This document shows, one piece after another, positions 8,290-16,744 of a DNA stretch of 46,590 nucleotides. The notes under the pieces were generated by a model. The model had not been told where the DNA came from and did no database searches. It worked only from the letters and a program-made list of their open reading frames with translations. How positions within the stretch are numbered: position 1 is the first letter of the stretch; the number at the start of each line of letters is the position of its first letter. Position numbers and translations under genes: made by a program. Origin of the DNA: UBA1731 sp964567665 (GTDB lineage Bacteria; Verrucomicrobiota; Kiritimatiellia; RFP12; UBA1067); contig CAZMNN010000020.1 in assembly GCA_964567665.1 (NCBI GenBank), positions 1 through 46,590 of the forward strand. Direction: 5' to 3'.

Positions 8290-8327
8290 CGCAGACGGCA
8301 TACCGCATTTATCCAGAACACACAGAC

Positions 8328-9770
8328 ATGAGCATGATTGAGCAAAAGGGAATGTATCAGGAGTTTCCGCGCTGCGGAAAGCCTCACGCGAGAACAACGC
8401 ACTACTGTCCGGGTTGCGGGCACGGCATCGTGAACAAGCTGATTGCCGAGGCCTGCGCTGAGATGGGGCTTCAGGACAGCACCATCTTCGTAGATCCCGT
8501 CGGATGCGGCGTATTCACGTACTACTACTGGGATGCAGCCCACGTATCCGCCGCACACGGACGCGCTTCGGCGGCGGCCACCGGCGTGAGCAGGGCGCGT
8601 CCAGACGCCGTGACGATAGCGTACCAGGGCGACGGAGATCTCGGTGCGATCGGCTTCAACAACGCATTCCAGGCGGCGAGCAGAGGCGAGCGCTTCGGCT
8701 GCATCTTCATAAACAACTCACTGTACGGAATGACCGGCGGGCAGATGGCGCCTACGACGCTTGAGGGCGAAAAGACCACAACCACGCCGTTCGGACGCGA
8801 TCCGTCCCTCACCGGGCATCCGCTCCACGTGTGCGAGGTGTTCAACCAGCTTCAGGCGCCGACGTACATCGCCCGCGTCTCTGTGGCGGACACGAGACGC
8901 ATCATGCAGTGCAAGCAGGCGATCCGCCGCGTGTTCGAGATCCAGCGCAAGCACATGGGGTATGCGCTCCTTGAGATTCTTGCGCCATGTCCCACGAACT
9001 TCAGGATGGATCCGATTGCGGCGGCGCAGTTCTGCATGAACGAGATGGAGCGCGAGTTTCCGCTCGGCACGTTCCGCGACGTAGAAAAGGGGATTGCCGG
9101 CGTTGCGCCGACGATCCATCCCGAATCGCAGTCGCTCTCCATCAAGCCTGTTCCGCTGAAGAAGACCTGCGCGGATCTGTTCGACGACGGCGACCGCACA
9201 CCGGAGGCCATCGACGATCCGTCCGTGCCGGAGCGGCGCTTCAAGTTTGCGGGCTATGGCGGACAGGGTGTGCTTTCTCTCGGATTGTGCATAGCGGAGG
9301 CGGCGCGTCTTGAACGGCGGCATACGCTGTGGTTTCCGAGCTACGGACCGGAACAGCGCGGCGGGAGCGCAAACTGCTCCGTCGTCATCTCCGGAACCGC
9401 AATCGGCGCACCGACCGTAGAGCATCCGGACGTGCTTGTGTGCATGAACCAGCCGGCGTACGAGAGATTCGTGAACGACGTCAGGCCAGGCGGAGCGATC
9501 ATCGTGGACGAATCTGTGCCGATCAACATACAGCCTCAGGAAGGGGTTGCCCTGTACCGCTGGCCGGCGCTCAAGATGGCGGAGGATTTCGGGGTTCCGA
9601 AGGCCGCAAACACGATGATGCTTGCAGCGCTCAAGAAGTACGGACTCACCGGACTTTCGGCGGACAACCTTGAGACGGCGCTTGTGGCGTCGTTCAAGAA
9701 GAAGCCTGAGCTTGGCGAGAAGAACCGTTCGCTTCTGCGGAAGGCTGAGATGCAGACGTCCGTTGCCTGA
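8328..9770 (+). CDS. 2-oxoacid:ferredoxin oxidoreductase, fused beta and gamma subunits
   Basis: 480 residues. The beta part (1 to about 240) has the thiamine-diphosphate site: YCPGCGHGIVNKLIAEA, YQGDGDLGAIGFN and INNSLYGMTGGQMAPTT. The gamma part (about 303-475) starts with FKFAGYGGQGVLSLG and contains SYGPEQRGGSANC. In most organisms beta and gamma are separate proteins that join an alpha subunit; the alpha gene is not in this window. The best guess is 2-oxoglutarate or a branched/aryl 2-oxoacid as substrate, with ferredoxin as partner, which fits an anaerobe. The start is uncertain (ATG 8328, 8334 or 8352), with no strong ribosome site. The 3' end overlaps rarA on the other strand. Confidence 0.88.
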   Translation: MSMIEQKGMYQEFPRCGKPHARTTHYCPGCGHGIVNKLIAEACAEMGLQDSTIFVDPVGCGVFTYYYWDAAHVSAAHGRASAAATGVSRARPDAVTIAYQGDGDLGAIGFNNAFQAASRGERFGCIFINNSLYGMTGGQMAPTTLEGEKTTTTPFGRDPSLTGHPLHVCEVFNQLQAPTYIARVSVADTRRIMQCKQAIRRVFEIQRKHMGYALLEILAPCPTNFRMDPIAAAQFCMNEMEREFPLGTFRDVEKGIAGVAPTIHPESQSLSIKPVPLKKTCADLFDDGDRTPEAIDDPSVPERRFKFAGYGGQGVLSLGLCIAEAARLERRHTLWFPSYGPEQRGGSANCSVVISGTAIGAPTVEHPDVLVCMNQPAYERFVNDVRPGGAIIVDESVPINIQPQEGVALYRWPALKMAEDFGVPKAANTMMLAALKKYGLTGLSADNLETALVASFKKKPELGEKNRSLLRKAEMQTSVA

Positions 9771-11034
9771 GCGCGGCCATGCGCTGCGCAATCGTCGCTT
9801 CGTACCCTCTGTCGGAGGGTACGTAGTACCGTTTCGGAATCCTGAGATAGCTCTGCTGCACCCAGGCGTCCTGGAAGTCGTGCGGGTACACGTACCCGTC
9901 GGCTTTCTCCTTTCCGATGGCTTTCACGTGGACGTTCTTGAGATGTTCAGGGACTGGCTGCACCGCGCCGGACTGTATGTCGGCCATGGCCTGCCCGATG
10001 GCGGCGTAGGCGCGGTTGGACTTGGGCGCCGTGGCAAGGTAGGTCGTCGCCTGCGCAAGGGCGATGCGGGCCTCCGGCATTCCTATGAACTCGACGGCCT
10101 GAAGCGCGTTCACGGCGATGGTCAGTCCGCGAGGGTCGGCATTGCCGATATCCTCGGACGCGAGAATCACAAGGCGGCGGGCGATGAAGCGCGGGTCTTC
10201 ACCGGCGATGAGCATCTTCGCAAGCCAATACACGGCGGCGTCCGGATCTGAGCCGCGCACGGATTTGATGAAGGCGGATATCGTGTCGTAGTGTCCATCC
10301 TCCTTCTTGTCGTAGCGCACGAGCCGCTTCTGCACACACTCCTCAACGACCTCCAGCGTAAGGTGTATCCTCCCGTCATCTTCAGACGGCGGAGTGGAGC
10401 GGAACGCGACTTCGAGAGCAGTCAAGGCGTGCCGGGCGTCGCCGTCGCATATCTCGGCGAGAAACCGCTTCGCCTCAGGATCGAATGTCGATGGATATTC
10501 GCCATAACCGCGCACCTTGTCCGTGCAGGCGCGGTCGAGAAGGGTGATGACGTCGTTTGGCTCAAGTGGCCTCAGTTCAAAGACGAGCGAACGGGACGTG
10601 AGAGGTGTGTTGACGAACATCGACGGGTTGTGCGTCGTTGCGCCGATCAGGACGACAGTGCCGTCCTCGACGTACGGAAGCATTACATCCTGCTGCGCCT
10701 TGTTGAAGCGGTGGATCTCGTCGACGAACAGAATCGTACCGGGTCCGCCGAGTTCTCCGCGCGCACGCTCGCATACCTTTCTGACCTCGGCGACGTTGGA
10801 CACCACGCCCGAACAGCGTACAAAATTCCGGCGCGTCGCCTTCGCTATCACTTCGGCGAGAGTGGTCTTGCCGCATCCGGGAGGGCCGAACAGGATGATG
10901 TTCGTGAGGCGATCCGCCTCGATCACGCGGCGCAGAAGCTTTCCCTTTCCGAGAATGTGCTCCTGACCGACGACCTCGTCGATTGTCTGCGGGCGCATAC
11001 GCGCCGCAAGCGGCTCTGAATCTCCGTAAACCAT
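9694..11034 (-). CDS. rarA: Replication-associated recombination protein A (MgsA/RarA AAA+ ATPase)
   Basis: 446 residues from the ATG at 11034. An AAA+ ATPase with Walker A GPPGCGKTTLAE and Walker B LFVDEIHRFNKAQQD, sensor-1 LIGATTHNPSMF, and the C-terminal tetramerisation domain (LASEDIGNADPRGL, YVYPHDFQDAWVQQSYL). It acts at stalled replication forks. A longer frame runs upstream to 11130, but the promoter at 11042-11050 places the start at 11034, where the first residues (MVYGDSEPLAARMRPQT) match the family. After RGYE, the last 30 or so residues are a Ser/Gln/Ala-rich tail that overlaps the KOR gene by 77 bases on the opposite strand. Confidence 0.93.
   Translation of the reverse strand: MVYGDSEPLAARMRPQTIDEVVGQEHILGKGKLLRRVIEADRLTNIILFGPPGCGKTTLAEVIAKATRRNFVRCSGVVSNVAEVRKVCERARGELGGPGTILFVDEIHRFNKAQQDVMLPYVEDGTVVLIGATTHNPSMFVNTPLTSRSLVFELRPLEPNDVITLLDRACTDKVRGYGEYPSTFDPEAKRFLAEICDGDARHALTALEVAFRSTPPSEDDGRIHLTLEVVEECVQKRLVRYDKKEDGHYDTISAFIKSVRGSDPDAAVYWLAKMLIAGEDPRFIARRLVILASEDIGNADPRGLTIAVNALQAVEFIGMPEARIALAQATTYLATAPKSNRAYAAIGQAMADIQSGAVQPVPEHLKNVHVKAIGKEKADGYVYPHDFQDAWVQQSYLRIPKRYYVPSDRGYEATIAQRMAALRQRTSASQPSAEANGSSRQAQASS
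9801..9823. repeat. Perfect inverted repeat near the KOR/rarA convergence
   Basis: CGTACCCTC (9801-9809) and GAGGGTACG (9815-9823), 9-bp stem, 5-base loop. It lies inside the rarA coding region, 30 bases after the KOR stop. It could slow or end the KOR transcript, but no T-run follows, so a terminator role is only a guess. Confidence 0.4.
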
Positions 11035-11041
11035 GGCCGGG

Positions 11042-11050
11042 ATTATACCA
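11042..11050 (-). promoter_or_regulatory. Extended -10 promoter of rarA
   Basis: Minus strand TTTTTGTGGTATAAT, perfect hexamer at 11042-11047. The predicted start (11035) is one base from the ATG (11034), so rarA is probably leaderless. It is back to back with the promoter at 11092-11100. Confidence 0.65.
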
Positions 11051-11091
11051 CAAAAAGTTTTCGCTGAAGTTGCCCAGAAGCCATCGACTTG

Positions 11092-11100
11092 TGGTACAAT
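11092..11100 (+). promoter_or_regulatory. Extended -10 promoter of the GHL10-like operon
   Basis: CTTGTGGTACAAT, with TG at 11092-11093 and TACAAT at 11095-11100. Predicted start near 11107; the leader of about 26 bases holds GCGGAG before ATG 11133. Confidence 0.6.
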
Positions 11101-11132
11101 ATGTGCGTTTGAACAAAGCGGAGATGACATAT

Positions 11133-12953
11133 ATGAAAAGAACCCTCTTCTGTCTTACGGCGGTTGCGGCGTTGGGAATGTTTGCAGCCGACGTCAACCG
11201 CAAGCGCGACATCATTTTCTACCACACGGACAATCTTCCCGTCTTCTGGCCAAAATCCATTCCGTACACGCCAGAGGCTCTTGTCCATGGCTTCGACAAG
11301 AACAGATTGATGGATGGTCTCTCTGCTCAGGCGATGAAGGCAGCTATACAGCCAGACACTTTTGTCTATGTGCCAATGGGGAACTTCGCGAACCTTTCGG
11401 TGCATGTGCCGTCCAACGAACCGCAGATGGAGCAGCCTGTCGGCTCATCTTGGCTCGCCGGCGTACGCAACACACTTCCCGACATCAAGAAGGCAGGCAA
11501 GGCGCAGGATCCGATATCGGTGATGAGCGACTTCGTCCGCAAGGAAAATAAGAAGGAGTTCTTTGTCTGTCTCTGCGTGAACGAGAACTTCATGCAGTAT
11601 GACTACAATCCGCTCAAGCCGCCACCGCCATGGCTTGCCGGCAACTATATGTTTAATCCATTCAAGGCCAAACATCTCGATTGGCTGATGGGGTCGCAGA
11701 AAGACACGCCCCCACTCAAAGGACTCAAGGACAACTTTCCGCCATATGCCTCATGGAACATGGTTGACTATGGGCAGATGGAAGTGCGTTCCAAGTTCGT
11801 TGCCATTGCGTCTGAAATCATTGCCGGCTATGAGATCGATGGCATCATGATCGACTTCTGCCGTTCGCCGAGCCTGTTCCGCAGCGTGGCATGGGGCGGA
11901 ACTGCGAGCGCAGCGCAGCTTCAGCTGATCACCGACATGATGGGGCAGATATCTGTGGCCGCGAAACAGAAGGGCGTACTCGTTGCGGTACGTGTCCCCG
12001 ATTCGCAACAGGCCTGCAAGAATGCGGGCATGGACGTGCAGACCTGGTTTGAGCGCAAGTTCGTCGATCTGCTGTTCATCGGCAACACCGAGATGAATCG
12101 CTGGAGCGAATCGACCGAGTTCGCGAAGAAATGCGGAGTGCCGTTCTATGCGACAATCGAGAACTCCCGCATCTATTCGCTCAACGATGAGGCTCACACA
12201 GAAGACGACCAGCGAATGCCTCGCGAGTGCCAGGAGGTCTACCGCGCCCGCGTAAGCGAGGCGAGGCTGGCTGGCGCAAAGGGCATCATGTACACATCGG
12301 GGCGCACTGATTTCTGGGACTTCTGGTGGAACTACATCCCGCCAAAGTTTTTCCAGCCAGCGCAGGAAAAGATACGCCTTGAGAACAAGCGCTACTTCGT
12401 GAACTACCGAGCGGGCTACAGGCACTTCATCAAGGATTTTCACAGCCATGCGCCAAGCCAGAGGCAGCTGTTGAACGCATCGTCACCGCGTGAGATCAAG
12501 GGTACTGCAAAGTATGAGATATACGTATGGGACAACATGGAGAAGCTTAAGGCTGAAGGCGTAAAGACAAAATGCTACCTCACGACAATCGCCGAGGTTC
12601 CGAGCGGATGGTCGATTGACGTCACGCTTAACAGCAAGCCTATCAAGTTGATCAAGAAGCGCGCCGGTTCGCAGATCTACGCCATTCCGAGCGGATTGCT
12701 GACATTCGGCAAGAACGATGTGCTTCTTTCCGTGAAGGGGTCGAACAAGCGTGGACTTGTTCCGCGCATAGGGAACATCGGCATAGACGTAATCTTCAAT
12801 GGTGAACTTGATGCACTCAAGAAACCCGGCAATGTTCCCGGTGCGCTTTCCACAGCCGCAGGCGGTGCGGATGCGTCCGCGAAGAAGGGGGCAAAGGCAC
12901 CCGCTTCCGGCGGCAAGGCCGGCAAATCAGCGAGGAAAGGAGGTCGCAAGTGA
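11133..12953 (+). CDS. Secreted GHL10-like glycosidase with cationic tail
   Basis: 606 residues. A signal peptide (MKRTLFCLTAVAALGMFAAD) is followed by a TIM-barrel domain resembling glycosyl-hydrolase-like family 10: GYEIDGIMIDFCRSPSLF, GVLVAVRVPD, FVDLLFIGNTEMNRW and SEARLAGAKGIMYTSGRTDFW. A beta-rich domain follows (about 460-570), and then a tail of some 35 residues rich in Ala, Gly and Lys (KKGAKAPASGGKAGKSARKG), which could bind polyanions or the envelope. The ATG at 11133 is chosen because GGAG lies 9 bases upstream. The last codons contain the ribosome site of the next gene and the stop overlaps its GTG, so the two proteins are made together. Substrate unknown. Confidence 0.7.
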   Translation: MKRTLFCLTAVAALGMFAADVNRKRDIIFYHTDNLPVFWPKSIPYTPEALVHGFDKNRLMDGLSAQAMKAAIQPDTFVYVPMGNFANLSVHVPSNEPQMEQPVGSSWLAGVRNTLPDIKKAGKAQDPISVMSDFVRKENKKEFFVCLCVNENFMQYDYNPLKPPPPWLAGNYMFNPFKAKHLDWLMGSQKDTPPLKGLKDNFPPYASWNMVDYGQMEVRSKFVAIASEIIAGYEIDGIMIDFCRSPSLFRSVAWGGTASAAQLQLITDMMGQISVAAKQKGVLVAVRVPDSQQACKNAGMDVQTWFERKFVDLLFIGNTEMNRWSESTEFAKKCGVPFYATIENSRIYSLNDEAHTEDDQRMPRECQEVYRARVSEARLAGAKGIMYTSGRTDFWDFWWNYIPPKFFQPAQEKIRLENKRYFVNYRAGYRHFIKDFHSHAPSQRQLLNASSPREIKGTAKYEIYVWDNMEKLKAEGVKTKCYLTTIAEVPSGWSIDVTLNSKPIKLIKKRAGSQIYAIPSGLLTFGKNDVLLSVKGSNKRGLVPRIGNIGIDVIFNGELDALKKPGNVPGALSTAAGGADASAKKGAKAPASGGKAGKSARKGGRK

Positions 12954-14611
12954 GCGACAACAACACAGAGCGGCTTGATGCAGAGGTGGTCGAGGAGATC
13001 GAGGCCGAGAAGACCCGAATAGAAGAGATTGAGAAGCAGTTTGAGACGCCTTCGTTCTTTGCGCGCCTTAAGATGCTGCTCAAGGGCATGAAGGCCCCGG
13101 CCGGTTCCCGCGAGTACAAGGAGGCGCTTGTAGAAATGCAGCGTCTCATGGCTCCGGCCGGCGCAATCGTGATACCTCTCATCTTCATCTCGATACTTTT
13201 CGTGTGCTCCGTGCCGGACAAGTCCAACAAGGATCTAACGGACATCAACGTGGCGAAGGCCGAGGAGGATGTCAGCCTTGAGGAACCGCCTCCGGAGATG
13301 GAGGACATGATGCAGGATACTACGATGGATCAGTCCATCGAGACGGAGGTGATGAACGACATCGCCAATCCGTCCATGAACAACCTTGCGGCTCCGACAG
13401 AGGTCGTGGCGCCGTCATCCGATGCCGCGGCGCCGACGGTCGATACTCCGAACGCCGTTCAGGCCATTGTCGCTCCTGTCAAGATGCGCACTACGCTTCA
13501 GGCGACGCGGTCCGGCGGTGCGCGTTCTGCGGCCATAAAGCGCTTCGGTGGCGACAGCGAAACGGAGCAGTGCGTTGTGCGTGCTCTTCGCTGGCTGAAG
13601 ACGCAGCAGCGTCCCGACGGCAGTTGGGAAGGGCGCAGCGGTTCCCTCAACATAACGGGGTTCGTGGTGCTTACGTATCTCTCTCGTGGCATCAAGCCGG
13701 GCGGCGATCCGGAATTCGGCGATACGGTGCGCAAGGGAGTGGAGTACCTCATGCGCAACCGGCACAAGGATGCCATCGCGCTTGCGGCTCTCGCCGAGGC
13801 GTACGGCCTTTCCCGCAACCCCAACATCCGTGAAATCGTCGAACAGTCTCTGAATGAACTTGCTGACAAGATGAAGGAGACGATCTGGGGGCCGTGGCGT
13901 GATGGTTCCAAGAACGTTGAGCCGCGTGACCTGACGAAGCTTACGTTTTATGTCATGGCTCTTCGTTCTGCACAGCTCTCCCGGTTCAACATCCCGAATC
14001 TGCAGAAGGGGTTGGACAAGCTGCGTGAAGGATTCCTCCATCAGGCCAACAAGAAGCTTGGCGGCTTCTCCAGCGCCTACTACGGCCCGCCGCCGGCCAA
14101 CTATCCGCGCATCATGATGTGGCACTACATGCTTGGTGTTGTAGGTATGCAGTATGTCGGTGCCGGTGACAATCCGGTGATTGACAAGACGCTTGGCATA
14201 CTGATGGACGAATGGGAGCCGCCTACGATTTCCACGACCGACATTTCATGCTGTCCGGTTCGTGCCAACTACTGGGCCACGATGGTCTTCTTCAACTACT
14301 TCGAGGGCGACAAGCGCTGGTTCGAGTGGAACAACAAGATGAAGTCCGTCTACAAGCGCGGACAGCGCAGAGAGGTCGGCAAGTATGTCGATCATCGCGG
14401 AATGCCGCAGGAGATCGGCTACTGGATGTGCGAAGATATGCATATCGGTACGCAGCCAATTGCGCCAACCTGCTACATTGCGCTGCAGTTGATGGTGTAT
14501 TACCGTTATCTCCCGACCGGACAGAAAAACGCCTGGAAGGTCACTGACGAAAAGGAGGAGAAAGTCTCCAGTTCTGCCTCTGACGATGTTGACGTCTCCA
14601 TCGATATCTGA
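12950..14611 (+). CDS. Membrane-anchored prenyltransferase/squalene-cyclase-repeat protein
   Basis: 553 residues, GTG start overlapping the previous stop (GTGA), with a near-perfect ribosome site (AAAGGAGGT). Order: acidic helical cytoplasmic region (1-45), transmembrane helix near 68-87 (APAGAIVIPLIFISILFVCS), Pro/Asp-rich periplasmic linker (90-190), then an alpha/alpha barrel from about 205 with the QW-like repeat ALRWLKTQQRPDGSWEG and a later CYIALQLMVYYRYLP. Such barrels occur in squalene-hopene cyclases and protein prenyltransferases, but the catalytic DxDD cyclase motif is not seen, so it is probably not a terpene cyclase. PVC bacteria carry many such proteins of unknown role. It ends with an acidic Ser-rich tail. 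Confidence 0.7.
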   Translation: MSDNNTERLDAEVVEEIEAEKTRIEEIEKQFETPSFFARLKMLLKGMKAPAGSREYKEALVEMQRLMAPAGAIVIPLIFISILFVCSVPDKSNKDLTDINVAKAEEDVSLEEPPPEMEDMMQDTTMDQSIETEVMNDIANPSMNNLAAPTEVVAPSSDAAAPTVDTPNAVQAIVAPVKMRTTLQATRSGGARSAAIKRFGGDSETEQCVVRALRWLKTQQRPDGSWEGRSGSLNITGFVVLTYLSRGIKPGGDPEFGDTVRKGVEYLMRNRHKDAIALAALAEAYGLSRNPNIREIVEQSLNELADKMKETIWGPWRDGSKNVEPRDLTKLTFYVMALRSAQLSRFNIPNLQKGLDKLREGFLHQANKKLGGFSSAYYGPPPANYPRIMMWHYMLGVVGMQYVGAGDNPVIDKTLGILMDEWEPPTISTTDISCCPVRANYWATMVFFNYFEGDKRWFEWNNKMKSVYKRGQRREVGKYVDHRGMPQEIGYWMCEDMHIGTQPIAPTCYIALQLMVYYRYLPTGQKNAWKVTDEKEEKVSSSASDDVDVSIDI

Positions 14612-14650
14612 TGTTGACGCCTATGTCACCACTTGCGCATAATGGCGGTT

Positions 14651-15427
14651 ATGTTAACTATGGACAATACGCTCAGCATAGTACCCTCCGGTGAAGGAAA
14701 CTCGAACGATTTTCCTGTTCTGAAAGCGTTTCAGGAATACATTGATGCTGAACAGGCAAAAGCCAGAAAGCGAATGCTTGGCTTGAGCGTGTTCTTCATA
14801 ATACTCCTTGTCGTCGTCGTATGTACGTTCGCGCTTGTCTTGACTGTTGTCGTAAACAGGAATCAGGCGTTATCCGACAAGTTGCTCGACTACGCGCTGA
14901 ATGACAGCAGACGCAGCAGCCAACCGCCGGTGCAGGTGGTTGCGCCGCAGCCGCAGGTCACGCAGTCTGCATTGCAGGATGTGATGAAACCCATCATCGA
15001 GCGGCTTGAGCGTGAACAGGCCGCAATGAAATCCGCGTACGAGAAACAGCAGAGAGAGGCACAGGCCCTTTCCGCCGCCAGAGAGAAAGCCCATGACGAG
15101 GAGCTTCGGAAGGCGCACGAGGAGCTGAAGCGCGAACGCGAGCTGGCCAGAAAGGAAGCGGAGCGTCAGGCGCAGATAGAGCGGCATCGCCGAAAGCTTT
15201 ATCCTGACTACTACAATGCCGTAGAGGAAAGCGGTCGCACTCTACCGACTGAACCGCCCACGCTGAGGCAACAGCCAAAACCGGCATCCGAAAGACCAGC
15301 CGCGAAGCAGACCAGGACTGCGTCCCCTTCTCTTTCGGACATCAAGCCGATTACGTATTTTGACAGCGATGATGAAGATGGTGTCCCTTTTCTCCTTGAA
15401 ACACCATCCAAAAATCCTCATAAATAA
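14651..15427 (+). CDS. Single-pass membrane coiled-coil protein, unknown function
   Basis: About 258 residues. A short N-terminal region, one long transmembrane helix (LGLSVFFIILLVVVVCTFALV), a Pro/Gln linker (PPVQVVAPQPQV), then a charged coiled coil of about 85 residues rich in Glu, Arg, Ala and Lys (ELRKAHEELKRERELARKEA), and a disordered C-terminus. No family recognised; the layout resembles TolA- or YbgF-like envelope spanners. It lies 39 bases after the squalene-cyclase-repeat gene and just before the NYN gene. No ribosome site is visible. ATG 14642, 14651 and 14660 are all possible; a -10-like CATAAT at 14638-14643 would put a transcript start at 14650. Confidence 0.6.
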   Translation: MLTMDNTLSIVPSGEGNSNDFPVLKAFQEYIDAEQAKARKRMLGLSVFFIILLVVVVCTFALVLTVVVNRNQALSDKLLDYALNDSRRSSQPPVQVVAPQPQVTQSALQDVMKPIIERLEREQAAMKSAYEKQQREAQALSAAREKAHDEELRKAHEELKRERELARKEAERQAQIERHRRKLYPDYYNAVEESGRTLPTEPPTLRQQPKPASERPAAKQTRTASPSLSDIKPITYFDSDDEDGVPFLLETPSKNPHK

Positions 15428-15446
15428 GCAAAGGAGCGACCAACCT

Positions 15447-16130
15447 ATGTCTGAAAAGGCGATTGTTTTCATCGATGGCGGATGGCTCTACAAATGCAGA
15501 ACAGCCCTTTTCACAAAGCTTGGCGAGGATAATTTCGAGGTTGACTATGCCAAACTGCCGCGTATGCTCTGCGAGGATGTGGCAAATGCCCTGGACGAAG
15601 ACGTATCGCTCGTAAAGACGATGTATTTCGGAACGATACCGTCCTCCCGTTCCGGATACAATACGACCAAGCAGTATGCGTTCTACGATTTTCTCGACAG
15701 GGTCTGCAATTACGATACGCACATTCACGAAGTGGACATGAGTGCCGATGACGCAAGATCCTCATCAGCCGGCAGTTGGATTGACGTCTCCATTGCGACG
15801 AATCTCGTATACTACTCCGCCCTTCCCAATGTGATGGATATCGCCATCATCGTCAGCGAGAACAAGGATCTGATTCCAGCCATCCGTCGCGCAAGATCGC
15901 TTGGCAAGCGTGTTCAGATTGTTGGCGTCCAATGCAGGCAGAACGACTCTACGGAAGCGCGTATCGGCGATTTCCCGCAGATATCTCTTGAAGATCATGC
16001 GGCGGACATGAAGCTTGTGCGTGAACTTGTCAAGCGCGTATGCAGACAGTGCGGGCGCGAGGAAGAGACGACTTGGGCCGGCGCGGAGTTCTTCTGCGAC
16101 AACTGCAGGGGCCGCCACCGCAATTCCTGA
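15447..16130 (+). CDS. NYN-domain nuclease with C-terminal zinc ribbon
   Basis: 227 residues from the ATG at 15447, with AAAGGAG upstream. The NYN (PIN-like) fold is shown by AIVFIDGGWLY (Asp10), SWIDVSIATNLVYY (Asp113) and DIAIIVSENKDLIPAIRRA, where the usual SGDSDF reads SENKDL but keeps Ser137 and Asp141. Then GKRVQIVG. The C-terminus has two CxxC pairs (199/202 and 217/220) forming a zinc ribbon, as in other NYN proteins of the LabA type. Probably a metal-dependent RNase acting in the cytoplasm. It is 19 bases after the coiled-coil gene and converges with recR, 8 bases away. Confidence 0.8.
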   Translation: MSEKAIVFIDGGWLYKCRTALFTKLGEDNFEVDYAKLPRMLCEDVANALDEDVSLVKTMYFGTIPSSRSGYNTTKQYAFYDFLDRVCNYDTHIHEVDMSADDARSSSAGSWIDVSIATNLVYYSALPNVMDIAIIVSENKDLIPAIRRARSLGKRVQIVGVQCRQNDSTEARIGDFPQISLEDHAADMKLVRELVKRVCRQCGREEETTWAGAEFFCDNCRGRHRNS

Positions 16131-16138
16131 GATGCCGT

Positions 16139-16744
16139 TCAGGCTCTGAGAACGTCCGTTCTGCTGTTTATTGCGCGCCTCAACGTAAGAGGATCAGAAT
16201 AGGATACGCCTGAATCCGCCGGAAGTCCGAACGCCAGACGTGTCATCTTCGCGCCTGTCCCGGAAAGATACTCTGCAAGATAACCGGCGGTCGCATCCCC
16301 TTCCATGTCTGTGGACACTGCAATCAGCACTTCCGAAATGCCTTCGGCGGCGATTCTTTCGGCCAGTTCGTGAAAGCGAAGCTTGTCCGGCCCTATTCTG
16401 TGTGTCGGCGACAGTTTGCCGCCAAGGACATGGTACCGTCCCTTGAATGCGCCAGACGTCTCAATCGAAACGATGTCGGCCGGTTCCTCCACAACGCATA
16501 TCACAGAACCATCCCTCATCGGGTCTGTGCAAAGTGCGCACGGATCTTCGTCTTTGACCGTAAACGCTCCGCAGCGTGAACAGCAGACGACGGAATCACG
16601 CGCCGACTTGAGCGCCCATGAAAGAGGGTCAAGAAGACGAGCCGGCTCCCTGAGCAAGGCAAGCGCGGCTCGCGATGCGGAACGCCGTCCAAGACCTGGA
16701 AGTCTTGAAAGCGCCCGCGTCAGATCCTCGATGGGAGCGATCAT
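16139..16744 (-). CDS. recR: Recombination mediator protein RecR
   Basis: 201 residues, standard length. An N-terminal helix-hairpin-helix (LSRLPGLGRRSASRAALALL), the four-cysteine zinc finger CSRCGAFTVKDEDPCALC, a Toprim domain (VICVVEEPADIVSIE, EVLIAVSTDMEGDATA) and the C-terminal Walker-B-like RLAFGLPADSGVSYSDPLTLRRA. Works with RecO and RecF to load RecA on gapped DNA. Its ATG overlaps the ybaB stop by one base (TAATG). The usual dnaX neighbour is missing; purC leads the operon instead. Confidence 0.95.
   Translation of the reverse strand: MIAPIEDLTRALSRLPGLGRRSASRAALALLREPARLLDPLSWALKSARDSVVCCSRCGAFTVKDEDPCALCTDPMRDGSVICVVEEPADIVSIETSGAFKGRYHVLGGKLSPTHRIGPDKLRFHELAERIAAEGISEVLIAVSTDMEGDATAGYLAEYLSGTGAKMTRLAFGLPADSGVSYSDPLTLRRAINSRTDVLRA

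Noticed and set aside
12950..14611. A functional squalene-hopene cyclase
   Set aside because: Only QW-like repeats are seen; no DxDD motif, and the protein has a membrane anchor with a long linker unlike true cyclases.
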